Under the pieces are notes generated by a model. The model was not told where the DNA came from and searched no databases. It saw nothing but the letters and a program-made list of their open reading frames with translations. The translations under genes were made by a program, and so were the position numbers. Shown here piece after piece: positions 34,666 through 46,370 of a DNA stretch of 64,000 nucleotides. Within the stretch, counting starts at the first letter, position 1. Each line of letters opens with the position of its first letter. Origin of the DNA: Siphonodentalium dalli. Lineage: Eukaryota; Mollusca; Scaphopoda; Gadilida; Siphonodentaliidae. The stretch is taken from the NCBI GenBank assembly GCA_032622095.1, contig CP136061.1:232994944-233058943 (forward strand), read 5' to 3'.

Positions 34666-35685
34666 ATGGACGCCAATCTTTCTATTCATCTGACTGGAGT
34701 CATTACAGGCAGTTATTCTATATCGCCCGATGAAGATGGAGATATTATAAAAACGATATGTATAGGCGTTGTGACAGTTCTGACAATAATTAGCAACACA
34801 GTGAACCTCACAATAATACCAAGATTACGGCGACTTTCCAAGGTCGACCGCTTTTTCCTAAGCAACTTGAGCGTGGCTGACTTATTAGTCGGCATAATCA
34901 CATGCATTCCAAGTTTCTTCTCAGCTTTGAATTACAACAAATGGATATTCGGTGATATATACTGTCAAGTTTCAGGAGTATTCCACAGCACTTCCGTGTC
35001 AGTTTCAATATGGAGTTTAGCCGTTATAAGCACTCTTCGATATTTAGCGGTGCTTCATCCAACGACATATCGGAAGTTCACAGGAAACAGATATGCAATT
35101 GTTGCTGAAATCATATGGTTTTCTGCCCTCTTCATGTTCTTGTTGCCTATAATGTTGAAAGGGGGCATGTATTATCAGTACGACAAACGATCCAGTATCT
35201 GTGGATTGTACTGGGATTATAGGTGGTTTTGTGTTTTGACAGGCGTACAGATACCGATCGGTGCGGGATCATTGTTAGCATTCACAACGCTACGAACGCT
35301 CAGGGCTTTATCTAAAAGGAGTGAACTCGAAATAGGAACCGGGTCAAGGTCAGAAAAATCTATACAACGTCAGAGGAGAGCTATAAAGCTATTAGTTGTG
35401 ACAGCTGCGATGTTCTTCACTTTATGGGGACCGTATGTGTTTCTTGTAGTGCCGATGGCGCTCGATCCATCCATTTGGGCACCAGACTGGGTTCATTTTC
35501 TATTTACGTGGATGGCAAATGCCAATAGTTTTGTGAATGTTCTCGTTTATTCTTGCATGTATGATCAATTCAGAAATCGGTTATTGTACAATTTAAAATG
35601 GATAGCATCTTGTGGAAAAATTCCTACCCCTCAATCGACAGAATTATCACTCATAAGAGGGTCGCGAGCTCTTACGGACGGATGA
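34666..35685 (+). CDS. Orphan class-A (rhodopsin-like) GPCR, intronless
   Basis: 339 aa with seven membrane helices, at about 28-50, 62-85, 98-126, 143-165, 187-210, 237-262 and 274-296. Landmarks are N44 (1.50), LSVAD with D72 (2.50), W93, C100 (3.25) paired with C179 in loop 2, W151 (4.50), P197 (5.50) and LWGP with W254/P256. DRY is changed to LRY (124-126) and NPxxY to NVLVY (291-295). Position 3.32 is His107, so the aminergic Asp is missing. Sodium-site residues D72, S114, N287 and N291 are kept. NLS at residue 4 is a glycosylation site. The ATG has A at -3 and G at +4. The ligand is unknown. A live gene is likely because the ORF is full length and unbroken. Confidence 0.92.
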   Translation: MDANLSIHLTGVITGSYSISPDEDGDIIKTICIGVVTVLTIISNTVNLTIIPRLRRLSKVDRFFLSNLSVADLLVGIITCIPSFFSALNYNKWIFGDIYCQVSGVFHSTSVSVSIWSLAVISTLRYLAVLHPTTYRKFTGNRYAIVAEIIWFSALFMFLLPIMLKGGMYYQYDKRSSICGLYWDYRWFCVLTGVQIPIGAGSLLAFTTLRTLRALSKRSELEIGTGSRSEKSIQRQRRAIKLLVVTAAMFFTLWGPYVFLVVPMALDPSIWAPDWVHFLFTWMANANSFVNVLVYSCMYDQFRNRLLYNLKWIASCGKIPTPQSTELSLIRGSRALTDG

Positions 35686-35710
35686 TGGGACAGCAACCGT
35701 AATGTTAGCA

Positions 35711-35716
35711 AATAAA
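35711..35716 (+). promoter_or_regulatory. Possible polyadenylation signal AATAAA
   Basis: AATAAA lies 26 bp after the GPCR stop codon. That would give a very short 3' UTR; a later signal is possible. Confidence 0.4.
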
Positions 35717-36173
35717 TGTCATCGATATACCCTTCACACCTGGAGTGCCGAAAGGGTTATTGAACAATTTGCTATGAGTAGCTTATTTTGGTTAAAATCC
35801 GACAGAAGTACTCACCAGATGTTTTAAAGGTTCAACTGTCTGAAGAATGGAATGGGATATAGGAAGTATATTGTTTGCAGAAAATATCGACAACGTCTCC
35901 AGCAATGTTAGCGTATTCTCGACTTCGTTCGACAGGTTTCGATGATATGGTGTCATTCAAGGAATGGCGGCATTTATTCCCGCACTCAAGGTCAATCAAT
36001 AAAAACCCCGGAAGCGTTCATCAACATGTTACACACGGTTATATTTTTGTTGCAGCGTGGCTAGCAATTTAATAAAATACAGACAAATGAGAGTCACTTC
36101 TTTTAAATGGTCAGTTTGCCTTTCTGCCACACTACATGTACATACCGGCTGTTGAAGTCCGATCGGTACACCA
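35717..36173. other. Intergenic, nothing recognised
   Basis: No supportable feature. Confidence 0.5.
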
Positions 36174-36359
36174 GGGTTGTATTCGAATCCTTGTCTTCTA
36201 CGTTCGTTAACGACAAGTCACAAAGACCATATACTAAATATAGAATATGGACCCACGAACATGACGTGTGGCACATTCCAGTGTCCCTGTTCTATATTTA
36301 GTAAATGGTCTTGATGACCTGTCGTTCACGAACATAGACCACTGATTCGAATACAACCC
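36174..36359. mobile_element. 186-bp foldback element
   Basis: The ends GGGTTGTATTCGAATC and GATTCGAATACAACCC are inverted. The arms run inward for about 85 bp (ACGTTCGTTAACGACAAGTC against GACCTGTCGTTCACGAACAT; CTAAATATAGAA on both sides). No clear TSD. Confidence 0.85.
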
Positions 36360-36487
36360 ATTAGTATAGTGTTTGATTGAATCGTGACCGAACTAATTCG
36401 CCGTGATGATTTTAGGAATATCAATCTTATTTTTATCCTGTTTTGACTGAGATACCAGAATGTTCGAAAGCGGAGTACCTCCTTCTG

Positions 36488-36843
36488 AACGACTCGCTCA
36501 TTTCCGCTTCGCTCGGAAATAACCTCTTCCATAAATATAAACCATATATGTAGTACTATATCAATCATGTGATTGATCATGTACATACTATATACCGGGA
36601 AATACGTCTATTGACTGGGAGACTCGTCTGTTATAATTGAACTAATTATGGCTATTTATTACTATATGTATCACTAATTAATGCATGATCGAGTTTGGTA
36701 CTGCCATGCAGTGCACATATATATGCGTCAACAAGTCAACATCGCCTCATTATGAGAGACGTGTATTGTATATCATTGCGCGAATGTTGTTTCTATTTAT
36801 GGAAGAGGTTATTTCCGAGCGAAGCGGAAATAGCCGAATCGTT
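36488..36843. mobile_element. 356-bp element with ~55-bp inverted ends
   Basis: The left end AACGACTCGCTCATTTCCGC and the right end (complement AACGATTCGGCTATTTCCGC) continue through CTTCGCTCGGAAATAACCTC on both strands. Each arm also holds its own small hairpin TTTCCGCTTCGCTCGGAAA. The interior is unrelated AT-rich sequence. Confidence 0.87.
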
Positions 36844-38174
36844 AATTGAGAATGCAGAGTACATGATTATGTAGCCCTAATCGAAAGTAAATAACAACTC
36901 TGTATGCATATGACTATCCTAGGAATTACTGGAATGCGTCATTACAACAGAAGTCCAGCCCTTAGGTGACATTCACGAACCACGAGGCCATATCTAATAA
37001 CTAACGAAACACATACCACTATAGTCCAAGCTATATTATTTTGATTAGGCATGTTACTTTTGTCCCACTGCTTGATATATTTGATATAACCTGCAATATA
37101 AATGCCTTTATCAACTGGACTGCTGTTCCTATACATGATCGCCATTATGGCAGTCATCCGCAGAAATAAGTATAAAATTGGCTCATATATATAATTGGTA
37201 TAATAATGCCATATCACCATGAATTTTGTTTATATATATATTTCAAAGAAATGTTCTGTAATAGTCAGGACAAACTAACATAGATCATCAATGGGGGGAT
37301 TTAATTGTTTATGAAAACCCACAGCACGTACGTGGTCATACAATAGTCGCATTTTAACAAAATATGCAAGTGCCTGCCCGGGAACAATATATTACTTCGT
37401 CTAAACATATAATGTTTCGATAGTCTCAAGCCTCATCTTTACCGAGTTTCAGTGTTATCAAATGTTAAAAACACAGTATTTGTAGGGAAACAATTGGCTC
37501 TTTGAAATTAGGAGCATATTATAATTAATTGAGTGGGAATTTTTACAAATCCCCCAGATGGCGCACATACACATTGTAATCGACCGCACTAGATTAAAAC
37601 TTCCCACTATTATACAAAATAGTAACATAGCTCTCTTCGTTCAACTTAGAAAATAACACGATCAACATGAAACCACTTTAGACAACAGTTACTAAATGTC
37701 GTGTTAAATTTGATAAATAGTTAATATCTTGGAAATACTTTTCAATAACAAGATTCTCCTCCCAGGGTGACCACTGCACAGCTTTAAAAGAAAACTTTTA
37801 AATCGCAATGAAAAGTAACGTTATAACGGACCAAATGATGCCATTCTTCCATGCCAAACGATCGCTATAAATTGTCAAATCGAGAATGGTCGCAAACGAA
37901 ACATCAATTTAAACAAGTTCAGATACTGATTTTTATGACACTATCCCATCAATGGTCGATTGAATATATAAATAATGCAAGTATGCTATTGAACCATGGA
38001 AATAGTTATCATCAGGGAGGAATATACCACGCGCCTGTGGCTTGTGGACTATTTCTGTTCATGGACAATTATCTTGGAATCCATAATAAACAGCATGCAA
38101 GCCAGTATGGCATGCATTATATATAACTATCAACCAATGGACGTATCAGTACATATACACTCTTATAGAACCCC
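36844..38174. other. 1.3 kb without recognised features
   Basis: Short ORFs only (36942-37220 minus, 37851-38126 plus), without motifs. Confidence 0.5.
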
Positions 38175-38455
38175 AGGTTCCATGGAGTACCTACGTAGGT
38201 ACTACAATTGTCACGTGTGGAGTACCAACATGTTATGTACGCTGGAGTATCTGTCAGGGTACTCTGGATTACGAAATATCCAAGTAGCGTGTTGTACCTA
38301 CCCAGGTACTCTGTGGTACCTGTCAATGTAATCTGGAGTTCCAAACATCCAGTTACTATGCTGAGTACCATTCTATGGACTATTGCGTACCTGTTCGGGC
38401 ACTCTGGCGTGCGTGAAGAACCTGCCAATGTACTCTGGGGTACCTAGCCAGGAAC
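38175..38455. repeat. Diverged short repeats of GGTACTCTGG / GGAGTACC
   Basis: About eight copies of GGTACTCTGGNGTACC-like phrases are spaced at 30-60 bp. GTACC and GGTAC in both orientations give weak hairpins. Old, poorly preserved array. Confidence 0.6.
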
Positions 38456-39291
38456 CGTCAGTCCTCGAAATTGTGCTGATATAAGCACTCAATACTGACT
38501 CATCTTTTCAGATTTTATGTTGTTTTATGGTGACTTTTCCTCCTAAAAAATAGCTCTGCAAATGGCTACCAACGTCTACAAAATAAAATGAAGACTTTCT
38601 GATTTATTGTCTTGCACACAGTCATGATTTCAGAAGACCGAGTGTAGACCCTATAGTTGGTATAATAAGATAGATAATGCAGTGTTGTTTTTTTCCAAAT
38701 ACTTCCTGTCCAACTCTCTAGTGACCTACATGACAAATTGGTTGTTTTTTAAACAATGTTTTTATATAAACAAACATATATCTCATATTGCGAGGGAAAA
38801 CACGTAATAATTTTATAACACTCTAGCATACATTGGTTATGAAGGATAATGAATTTTTCCTTCAACTTGATTGTTAGAAATTGAGATTTGTTTGGAAAAT
38901 TCACGAATATGGCGCCACCTTGACTGAACATTTCCCTCCAATAAATTTACTCCTTCTGCAGATGTATTATGTGTCGTCTGATAATTTTTCAAGAAAACCC
39001 CTCTAATATAGAGACCATTGTAATGTATACTCGTATTATTGGGCGCGAGAATCCATTTAGTATATATAATGGTTAAGATCGGCGCTATTTAAACTGTTTC
39101 AATTGTTTTAAGTGATATATTTCGGAGTTGAAACAGCACGATTATACATTGTCAATGTATAGGGTCATCTGTCTATCGGTAGTGCGAATGAACTTGCGTT
39201 CGAAATTTGCAACACCAATACAACTATAATGCATACCACTCTGAATGACATAGTGTGAAGATGGTGCTGGGGAGACTAATATTATCCATCA
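38456..39291. other. Intergenic, nothing recognised
   Basis: No supportable feature. Confidence 0.5.
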
Positions 39292-39436
39292 TGACCTGTG
39301 ATGTGGGATGGAAAAATCTCACCCGAGGGGCCGGCCCAGCTATCTGGGCCGTACACGAGGCATGTCGAGTGTACGGACCAAATATCTACATGTCCCCGAG
39401 GGTGAAATTATTTCCCCCCGCCCACATCCCAGGTCA
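39292..39436. mobile_element. 145-bp foldback element
   Basis: TGACCTGTGATGTGGG pairs with CCCACATCCCAGGTCA, TCACCCGAGGGG with CCCCGAGGGTGA, and GTACACGAGGCATG with CATGTCGAGTGTAC, giving arms of about 65 bp and a small loop near 39367. Confidence 0.85.
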
Positions 39437-39702
39437 AGATATTTTTTATGTTTTATACCAATATTTGGCACATTCCAGTAGGTTCGTAATGGTACGTCTG
39501 TCGACAAATATGCGATATTCGTGATTATCGTGGATGATGTCCTTTGGATATACCGTAAAACAAAGAGCGTTACCCGCACACGCGCAGTGCTAATACCATT
39601 GAGTGAAATCAACATGGATTGTGAAAATGACATGTCAACGAGAAACGCAAGTATTGATATGACGTCCTTACAACGAGACTAACTGTGTTTGCCATGGGAA
39701 AT

Positions 39703-40490
39703 GTCCCTATCGATACCATTGGACGTCCCTATCGATACCATTGGACGTCCCTATCGATACCATTGGACGTCCCTATCGATACCATTGGACGTCCCTATCG
39801 ATACCATTGGACGTCCCTATCGATACCATTGGACGTCCCTATCGATACCATTGGACGTCCCTATCGATACCATTGGACGTCCCTATCGATACCATTGGAC
39901 GTCCCTATCGATACCATTGGACGTCCCTATCGATACCATTGGACGTCCCTATCGATACCACTGGACGTCCCTATCGATACCATTGGACGTCCCTATCGAT
40001 ACCATTGGACGTCCCTATCGATACCATTGGACGTCCCTATCGATACCATTGGACGTCCCTATCGATACCATTGGACGTCCCTATCGATACCATTGGACGT
40101 CCCTATCGATACCATTGGACGTCCCTATCGATACCATTGGACGTCCCTATCGATACCATTGGACGTCCCTATCGATACCATTGGACGTCCCTATCGATAC
40201 CATTGGACGTCCCTATCGATACCATTGGGCGTCCCTATCGATACCATTGGACGTCCCTATCGATACCATTGGACGTCCCTATCGATACCATTGGACGTCC
40301 CTATCGATACCATTGGACGTCCCTATCGATACCATTGGACGTCCCTATCGATACCATTGGACGTCCCTATCGATACCATTGGACGTCCCTATCGATACCA
40401 TTGGACGTCCCTATCGATACCATTGGACGTCCCTATCGATACCATTGGACGTCCCTATCGATACCATTGGACGTCCCTATCGATACCATT
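39703..40490. repeat. 22-bp satellite, 36 nearly identical units
   Basis: The unit GGACGTCCCTATCGATACCA plus TT repeats with exact 22-bp spacing. There are 35 full units from 39721 to 40490 and a truncated first one. Only two substitutions were noticed (ACCACT at about 39960 and TGGGCG at about 40228). Because 22 is not a multiple of 3 and the unit lacks stops, all three plus frames stay open for more than 250 codons. These ORFs are an arithmetical effect. Confidence 0.97.
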
Positions 40491-40734
40491 GGAAAAGGGA
40501 ACATGTAAAATTACAGAAAAAGTTAGTTTGACGTGTTCGACTATTTATCGCAACGATAACAATTTTTCGAAACGTGGAGCTAATTCGTTCGTCACATTAT
40601 GAATCGGCTATTTACGTGTTACGAAATGTTCAAGTAATGCATGTTTCGCGTTGGGGCCTTCCGTTTGATCGACTGTTAGAGTCAACGAATTCATCCGTAT
40701 TTATTGAGTTGAAACGTGAAACGTAACTTGTAAT

Positions 40735-43715
40735 TTAGCCATAATTTAGGAATGATCCATGATTTAGGAGTGATACATGTCCTATTCAAACCTAGTTGTT
40801 GATGGGGTAATTTAGCCACGATGTAGGAATGAGTCATGTCCTATTAAAACCTAGTTGTTGGTGGGGTAATTTAGCTATGATTTAGTAATGAGCCATGTCA
40901 TATTAAAACCTAGTTGTTGGTGGGGTAATTTAGCTATGATTTAGTAATGAGTCATGTCATATTAAAACCTAGTTGTTGGTGGGATGATGTAGCCATGACG
41001 TAGGAATGAACCATGTCCTATTAAAACCTAGTTTCTGGTGGGGTAATTTAGCTATGATTTAGTAATGAGTCATGTCATATTAAAACCTAGTTGTTGGTGG
41101 GGTAATTTAGCTATGATTTAGTAATGAGCCATGTCATATTAAAACCTAGTTGTTGGTGGGGTAATTTAACTATGATTTAGTAATGAGTCATGTCATATTA
41201 AAACCTAGTTGTTGGTGGGGTAATTTAGCTATGATTTAGTAATGAGTCATGTCATATTAAAACCTAGTTGTTGGTGGGGTAATTTAGCCACGATGCAGGA
41301 ATGAGTCATGTCATATTCAAACCTAGTTGTTGGTGGGGTAATTTAGCTATGATTTAGTAATGAGTCATGTCATATTCAAACCTAGTTGTTGGTGGGGTAA
41401 TTTAGCTATGATTTAGTAATGAGCCATGTCATATTAAAACCTAGTTGTTGGTGGGGTAATTTAGCCACGATGCAGGAATGAGCCATGTCCTATTAAAACC
41501 TAGTTGTTGGTGGGGTAATTTAGCTATGATTTAGTAATGAGCCATGTCATATTAAAACCTAGTTGTTGGTGGGGTAATTTAGCCACGATGCAGGAATGAG
41601 CCATGTCCTATTAAAACCTAGTTGTTGGTGGGGTAATTTTTAGGTATGATTTAGTAATGAGTCATGTCCTATTAAAACCTAGTTGTTGGTGGGGTAATTT
41701 AGCTATGATTTAGTAATGAGCCATGTCATATCAAAACCTAGTTGTTGGTGGGGTAATTTAGCCACGATGCAGGAATGAGCCATGTCCTATTAAAACCTAG
41801 TTGTTGGTGGGGTAATTTAGGTATGATTTAGTAATGAGTCATGTCATATTCAAACCTAGTTGTTGGTGGGGTAATTTAGCTATGATTTAGTAATGAGTCA
41901 TGTCATATTAAAACCTAGTTGTTGGTGGGGTAATTTAGCTATGATTTAGTAATGAGCCATGTCATATTAAAACCTAGTTGTTGGTGGGGTAATTTAGCCA
42001 CGATGCAGGAATGAGCCATGTCCTATTAAAACCTAGTTGTTGGTGGGGTAATTTAGCTATGATTTAGTAATGAGCCATGTCATATTAAAACCTAGTTGTT
42101 GGTGGGGTAATTTAGCCACGATGCAGGAATGAGCCATGTCCTATTAAAACCTAGTTGTTGGTGGGGTAATTTAGGTATGATTTAGTAATGAGTCATGTCA
42201 TATTCAAACCTAGTTGTTGGTGGTGTAATTTAGCTATGATTTAGTAATGAGTCATGTCATATTAAAACCTAGTTGTTGGTGGGGTAATTTAGCTATGATT
42301 TAGTAATGAGTCATGTCATATTAAAACCTAGTTGTTGGTGGGGTAATTTAGCTATGATTTAGTAATGAGTCATGTCATATTCAAACCTAGTTGTTGGTGG
42401 GTAATTTAGCTATGATTTAGTAATGAGTCATGTCATATTAAAACCTAGTTGTTGGTGGGGTAATTTAGCTATGATTTAGTAATGAGTCATGTCATATTAA
42501 AACCTAGTTGTTGGTGGGGTAATTTAGCTATGATTTAGTAATGAGTCATGTCATATTAAAACCTAGTTGTTGGTGGGGTAATTTAGCTATGATTTAGTAA
42601 TGAGTCATTTCATATTAAAACCTAGTTGTTGGTGGGGTAATTTAGCTATGATTTAGTAATGAGTCATGTCATATTAAAACCTAGTTGTTGGTGGGGTAAT
42701 TTAGCTATGATTTAGTAATGAGCCATGTCATATTAAAACCTAGTTGTTGGTGGGGTAATTTAGCTATGATATAGTAATGAGCCATGTCATATTAAAACCT
42801 AGTTGTTGGTGGGGTAATTTAGCTATGATTTAGTAATGGGCCATGTCATATTAAAACCTAGTTGTTGGTGGGGTAATTTAGCCACGATGCAGGAATGAGC
42901 CATGTCATATTAAAACCTAGTTGTTGATGGGGTAATTTAGCTATGATTTAGCAATGAGCCATGTCATATTCAAACCTAGTTGTTGGTGGGGTAATTTAGC
43001 TATGATTTAGTAATGAGCCATGTCATATTAAAACCTAGTTGTTGGTGGGGTAATTTAGCTATGATTTAGTAATGAGTCATGTCATATTAAAACCTAGTTG
43101 TTGGTGGGATGATGTAGCCATGATGTAGGAATGAACCATGTCCTATTAAAACCTAGTTGTTGGTGGGATGATGTAGCCATGATGTAGGAATGAACCATGT
43201 CCTATTAAAACCTAGATGATGTGGGGTGATTTAGCCATGATTTAGAATGAGCCATGTCCGATTAAAACCTAGTTGTTGGTGGGGTAATTTAGCTATGGAT
43301 GAGGAATGAGCCATGTCCTATTAAAACCTAGTTGTTGGTGGGGTAACATAGCCACGATATAGGAATTAGCCATGTCCTATTAAAACCTAGTTGTTGTGGG
43401 GTAATTTAGCCATGATTTAGGATGAGCCATGTCCGATTAAAGCATAGTTTTTGGTGAGTTTATTTAGCCATGATTTAGGATGAGCCATGTCCGATTAAGC
43501 ATATATTTTGGTGAGGTTATTTAGCCATGATTTAGGAATGAGCCATGTCCGATTAAAGCACAGTTTTTGGTGAGCCTATTGAAATCTAATTGTTTGTGGG
43601 GTAATTTAGCCATGATTTATGAATGAGCCATGTCCGATTAAAGCATAGTTTTTGGTGAGGTTATTTATCCATGAAGTAGGAATGAGCCATATGCCATTAA
43701 ATCCTAGTTGTTGTT
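40735..43715. repeat. 59-bp satellite, about 50 units
   Basis: The consensus unit contains AATTTAGCTATGATTTAGTA, ATGAGTCATGTCATATTAAA and ACCTAGTTGTTGGTGGGGT. Two main unit types alternate (CTATGATTTAGTAATGAG and CCACGATGCAGGAATGAG). Blocks of several units recur in the same order, for example near 41462 and 41995. Units at both edges (40735-40860 and 43210-43715) are far more diverged. Every unit has stops in all frames, so it is non-coding. Confidence 0.95.
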
Positions 43716-43720
43716 GTGGT

Positions 43721-44070
43721 GACTTAGTCTAGCATGATATGCAGAAATGTTGTTGCGTTATTATTAAATGCTAAAATAATTGAGAGTTCCTTCGAGTAAT
43801 TTCACACACCATTCGTCTTTTAGTATGCGCTAGTGTGCTACGCCACTTTTAACAATTGCATCTCTATTGACATAATGCTGTAACAAATCTAAATTAAAAA
43901 TGCGTGCGTCACTTAACAAACTCATCTCTGTCGATATATTTTTTTTAATACAAATTTTTAGCAAGCACGCCACTTTAACAAACACAACCTCTATTGATAT
44001 AAAGTTATAGAAATCAAAATTAAAATGTGCACACCAACTTAACAACCGCATCTCCTCAGTCCTCTATATA
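43721..44070. other. Degenerate repeats, no gene
   Basis: Diverged copies of a phrase like CATCTCTATTGATATA...AAATTAAAATG...CACTTAACAA recur about every 60-70 bp at 43850-44050. They appear to be an old tandem repeat. Confidence 0.5.
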
Positions 44071-44170
44071 TCATTTCTCCAAAGACACACAAAACAAAAA
44101 TAAGGTGATATTCACATGCAACGATTGAAAAGTGCATTATTTTGAGAATTCTGTGTTCCACACATGACTG
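44071..44170. repeat. 100-bp direct repeat, copy 1
   Basis: TCATTTCTCCAAAGACACAC... to CACATGACTG is about 95% identical to 46885-46984, in the same orientation. The two copies bracket a 2.7-kb segment. Confidence 0.88.
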
Positions 44171-44189
44171 AGTTTTACGTCACCCCTAC

Positions 44190-44452
44190 TGATATGCGAT
44201 GATGCTGATGGTCCTGCTGAATTGCTATGATGCTGGTAGGGCAAACTGATGCCGTTACAAAAAAGTACCGTTATTTTTTCTAAAGTTGTCATTTTCGCGG
44301 TAAATGTAAAAACCAGTGTGTGCATATATGAAGCATTCAAGAACATATATATTTTTGAGAAATATAAAAATAATGCCTGCGCTGGGGTTTCTAAAACGAC
44401 GTGAATAACCATCTTGATTATAGTCGATTTTTCAACAACTTATACAGCCTAC
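44190..44452. repeat. Host repeat B, left part (second copy at ~56690)
   Basis: The segment GGTCCTGCTGAATTGCTATG...GAAACATTCAAGAACA-like is related to 56690-57000. The repeat is split by the LINE that follows and resumes at about 46072. Its ends seem to be inverted: sequence near 44190-44240 resembles the complement of 46213-46290. Confidence 0.65.
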
Positions 44453-46071
44453 TTTTTTTTTTTTATAATATTTTTATTGAATAACATTTGAACATACGTA
44501 TACATAGCTAATACAAGTTACATCCAAAGAATGCATTAATATGCAGACACACGCCTATCGCTCTGTCTTGCGCTCTCTACAGACATACCAGCTTTCATAC
44601 GTGACTTACATACAATCCCGACTGAGGCCACGTTCACGAACCGGGATACCCTGTCAGGGGATTAGGTAGCATTTGGCTTACATGTAAAAGATTTGCTAAA
44701 TATGGAGTATAAACTACGAGTATTATTTTCCGTCATTGCCGTCTATTATATATTGGACAGTTTCGAAGCCTGGAAATATATATGAGCTCATGGAATTTTA
44801 GAGATTTCAGACATACAATATAAAATATTTTTAAGGGTCAACTGTGTAATCGGTATTTGTGTTTAGTATCTAAAATCATATGTTCTAATGCTAAAATAAT
44901 ATACACTAAGAATTCAAGATATATCATTCATATGTGCTGGAATTAGCTTTAATTTGACGAATCGTGTGGAAATTTGGCGTGCAATTTGTCGAGGTGTGTG
45001 AACGTAGCCTTAGTCCCGTGGGTGAAGGTCGGCTGTTATCGGTGGTGAACAAGTAGATATAGTTTTTTTAACAGAGTATAAGAACATGTGATGTGGGTAT
45101 ATATATACACAATGGAAGTAATAATTAGTTATGTGCTCTGGTCGACATTTCTGTATTCATTCATGGCCAACTAAGGACGGCTATGAATAGTAGGAGTAAT
45201 ATAATAGTAGCAATAATAACATTTATGGTGATAGGAGTAATTATAGTGCATTTTCTTTCACGGCAAATTGGAACAAGAACCAGTCTTTTTCGAACTCTTC
45301 CAATTTAAATTGTCGTGGAAAATGGTAGTTTATTGTATATATTCCAGTCAATTTCTTCTTCGCCTATTTCTATTTGCCATTTTGCATGGGAATTGGGTAC
45401 ATGGCAATCGTGGTTCAATATGTCATAGAAATCGCGTCCTCCGCGAGGAATTTTGAGTAGGGTCACGAAATTATCTGGGAGAGTGGGCATCGGGCTTCGG
45501 ACAATGGGTTTTGAGATTTTGTTTGAGTAAAAGATAAGCTGTCGTCGGATACTATTTAAGATAAGGAAGTTTGTACGTATTTTGTAAGTTGAGTATATCG
45601 TTTCAGTCGTATGGAAATTGCCGCTTTCTTGTAACAGATCGTGTACAAAATATATTCCCTCCTTGCGCCATGCAGTAAAATTGATAGGGCTTCCATTCAT
45701 TTTTATATTGGCGTTGTTCCAGAGAGTGCATGTAGATATGTTTACATTTCTAATATTTTTTTCTAGGAAATTTGCCCATGCTATAAGTACGTCGCGCCAG
45801 AAGTGATTTTGAACCTTTTTCGCTTTACTGTAAAAATATGAATAATGATAGGTGAGGAAAAAAGGGTCTTTAAGAATAGGGAGTTCTGTCAACGGGGTCC
45901 ATTTAGAGCTTTTGTTCACTAAACGCCTGATCCATGTTATTTTCATGGAAGTGATGAAGTTTTTGATATCTACCATCTTAAGGCCACCTTGTTTATAGTC
46001 TTGGCATAACAGTTTTCTCTTGACTCGGTCACGCTTGCTGCCCCACACAAAGTTAAAAAACAATGATTCTA
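44453..46071 (-). mobile_element. 5'-truncated LINE, L1/Tx1-like, with target duplication
   Basis: A T run at 44453-44464 (poly(A) on the minus strand), preceded on that strand by AATAAA, marks the 3' end. The 5' end at about 46071 cuts into ORF2. ATACAGCCTAC (44442-44452) and ATACAGCTTAC (46072-46082) are an 11-bp target-site duplication with one mismatch. Target-primed insertion with 5' truncation explains all of this. About 840 bp of 3' UTR lies between the ORF and the tail. Confidence 0.88.
45305..46071 (-). pseudogene. C-terminal part of LINE ORF2 (downstream of RT)
   Basis: The ORF, about 255 codons, begins at the truncation point with FNFVWGSKRDRVKR, followed by QGGLKMVDI and MKITWIRRL. 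This is the conserved block just after the reverse transcriptase palm in L1/Tx1-type ORF2 proteins of invertebrates. Endonuclease and catalytic RT domains are absent. The frame is open to its natural stop at 45305, so the copy is not very old. The first in-frame residue has no proper start codon and cannot be expressed as a functional enzyme. Confidence 0.85.
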
Positions 46072-46370
46072 ATACAGCTTACTTATAAAATATATTACGC
46101 AATAAATATGTTTTTGAATGCTTGATACGCATAATGGCTTTTTCTGGATATGTTCAGATTATGGGAACACCGCGCAATAGACAAATTAAAAAGATATAAC
46201 TTTACTTTTTGTTAACAGCATCAGCCATAACAGCTTCATAGCAATTCAGCAGGGCCCAATCGCATCATAGCACATTAGCAGGATCACTTGACCAGGCGGT
46301 GAATACGCCAAAGTAGCGCGCTCGTTTTTAGTTTTGATTGTTTTTATTTCTATTTTCCTCGATTTTTTAA

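Noticed and set aside
39685-40602. Three overlapping ORFs of 255-305 codons in the 22-bp satellite
   Set aside because: All frames are open because the unit has no stop and a period not divisible by three. No sign of a gene.
39703-43715. CRISPR-like regular repeats
   Set aside because: There are no unique spacers. The repeats are contiguous satellites in an animal genome.
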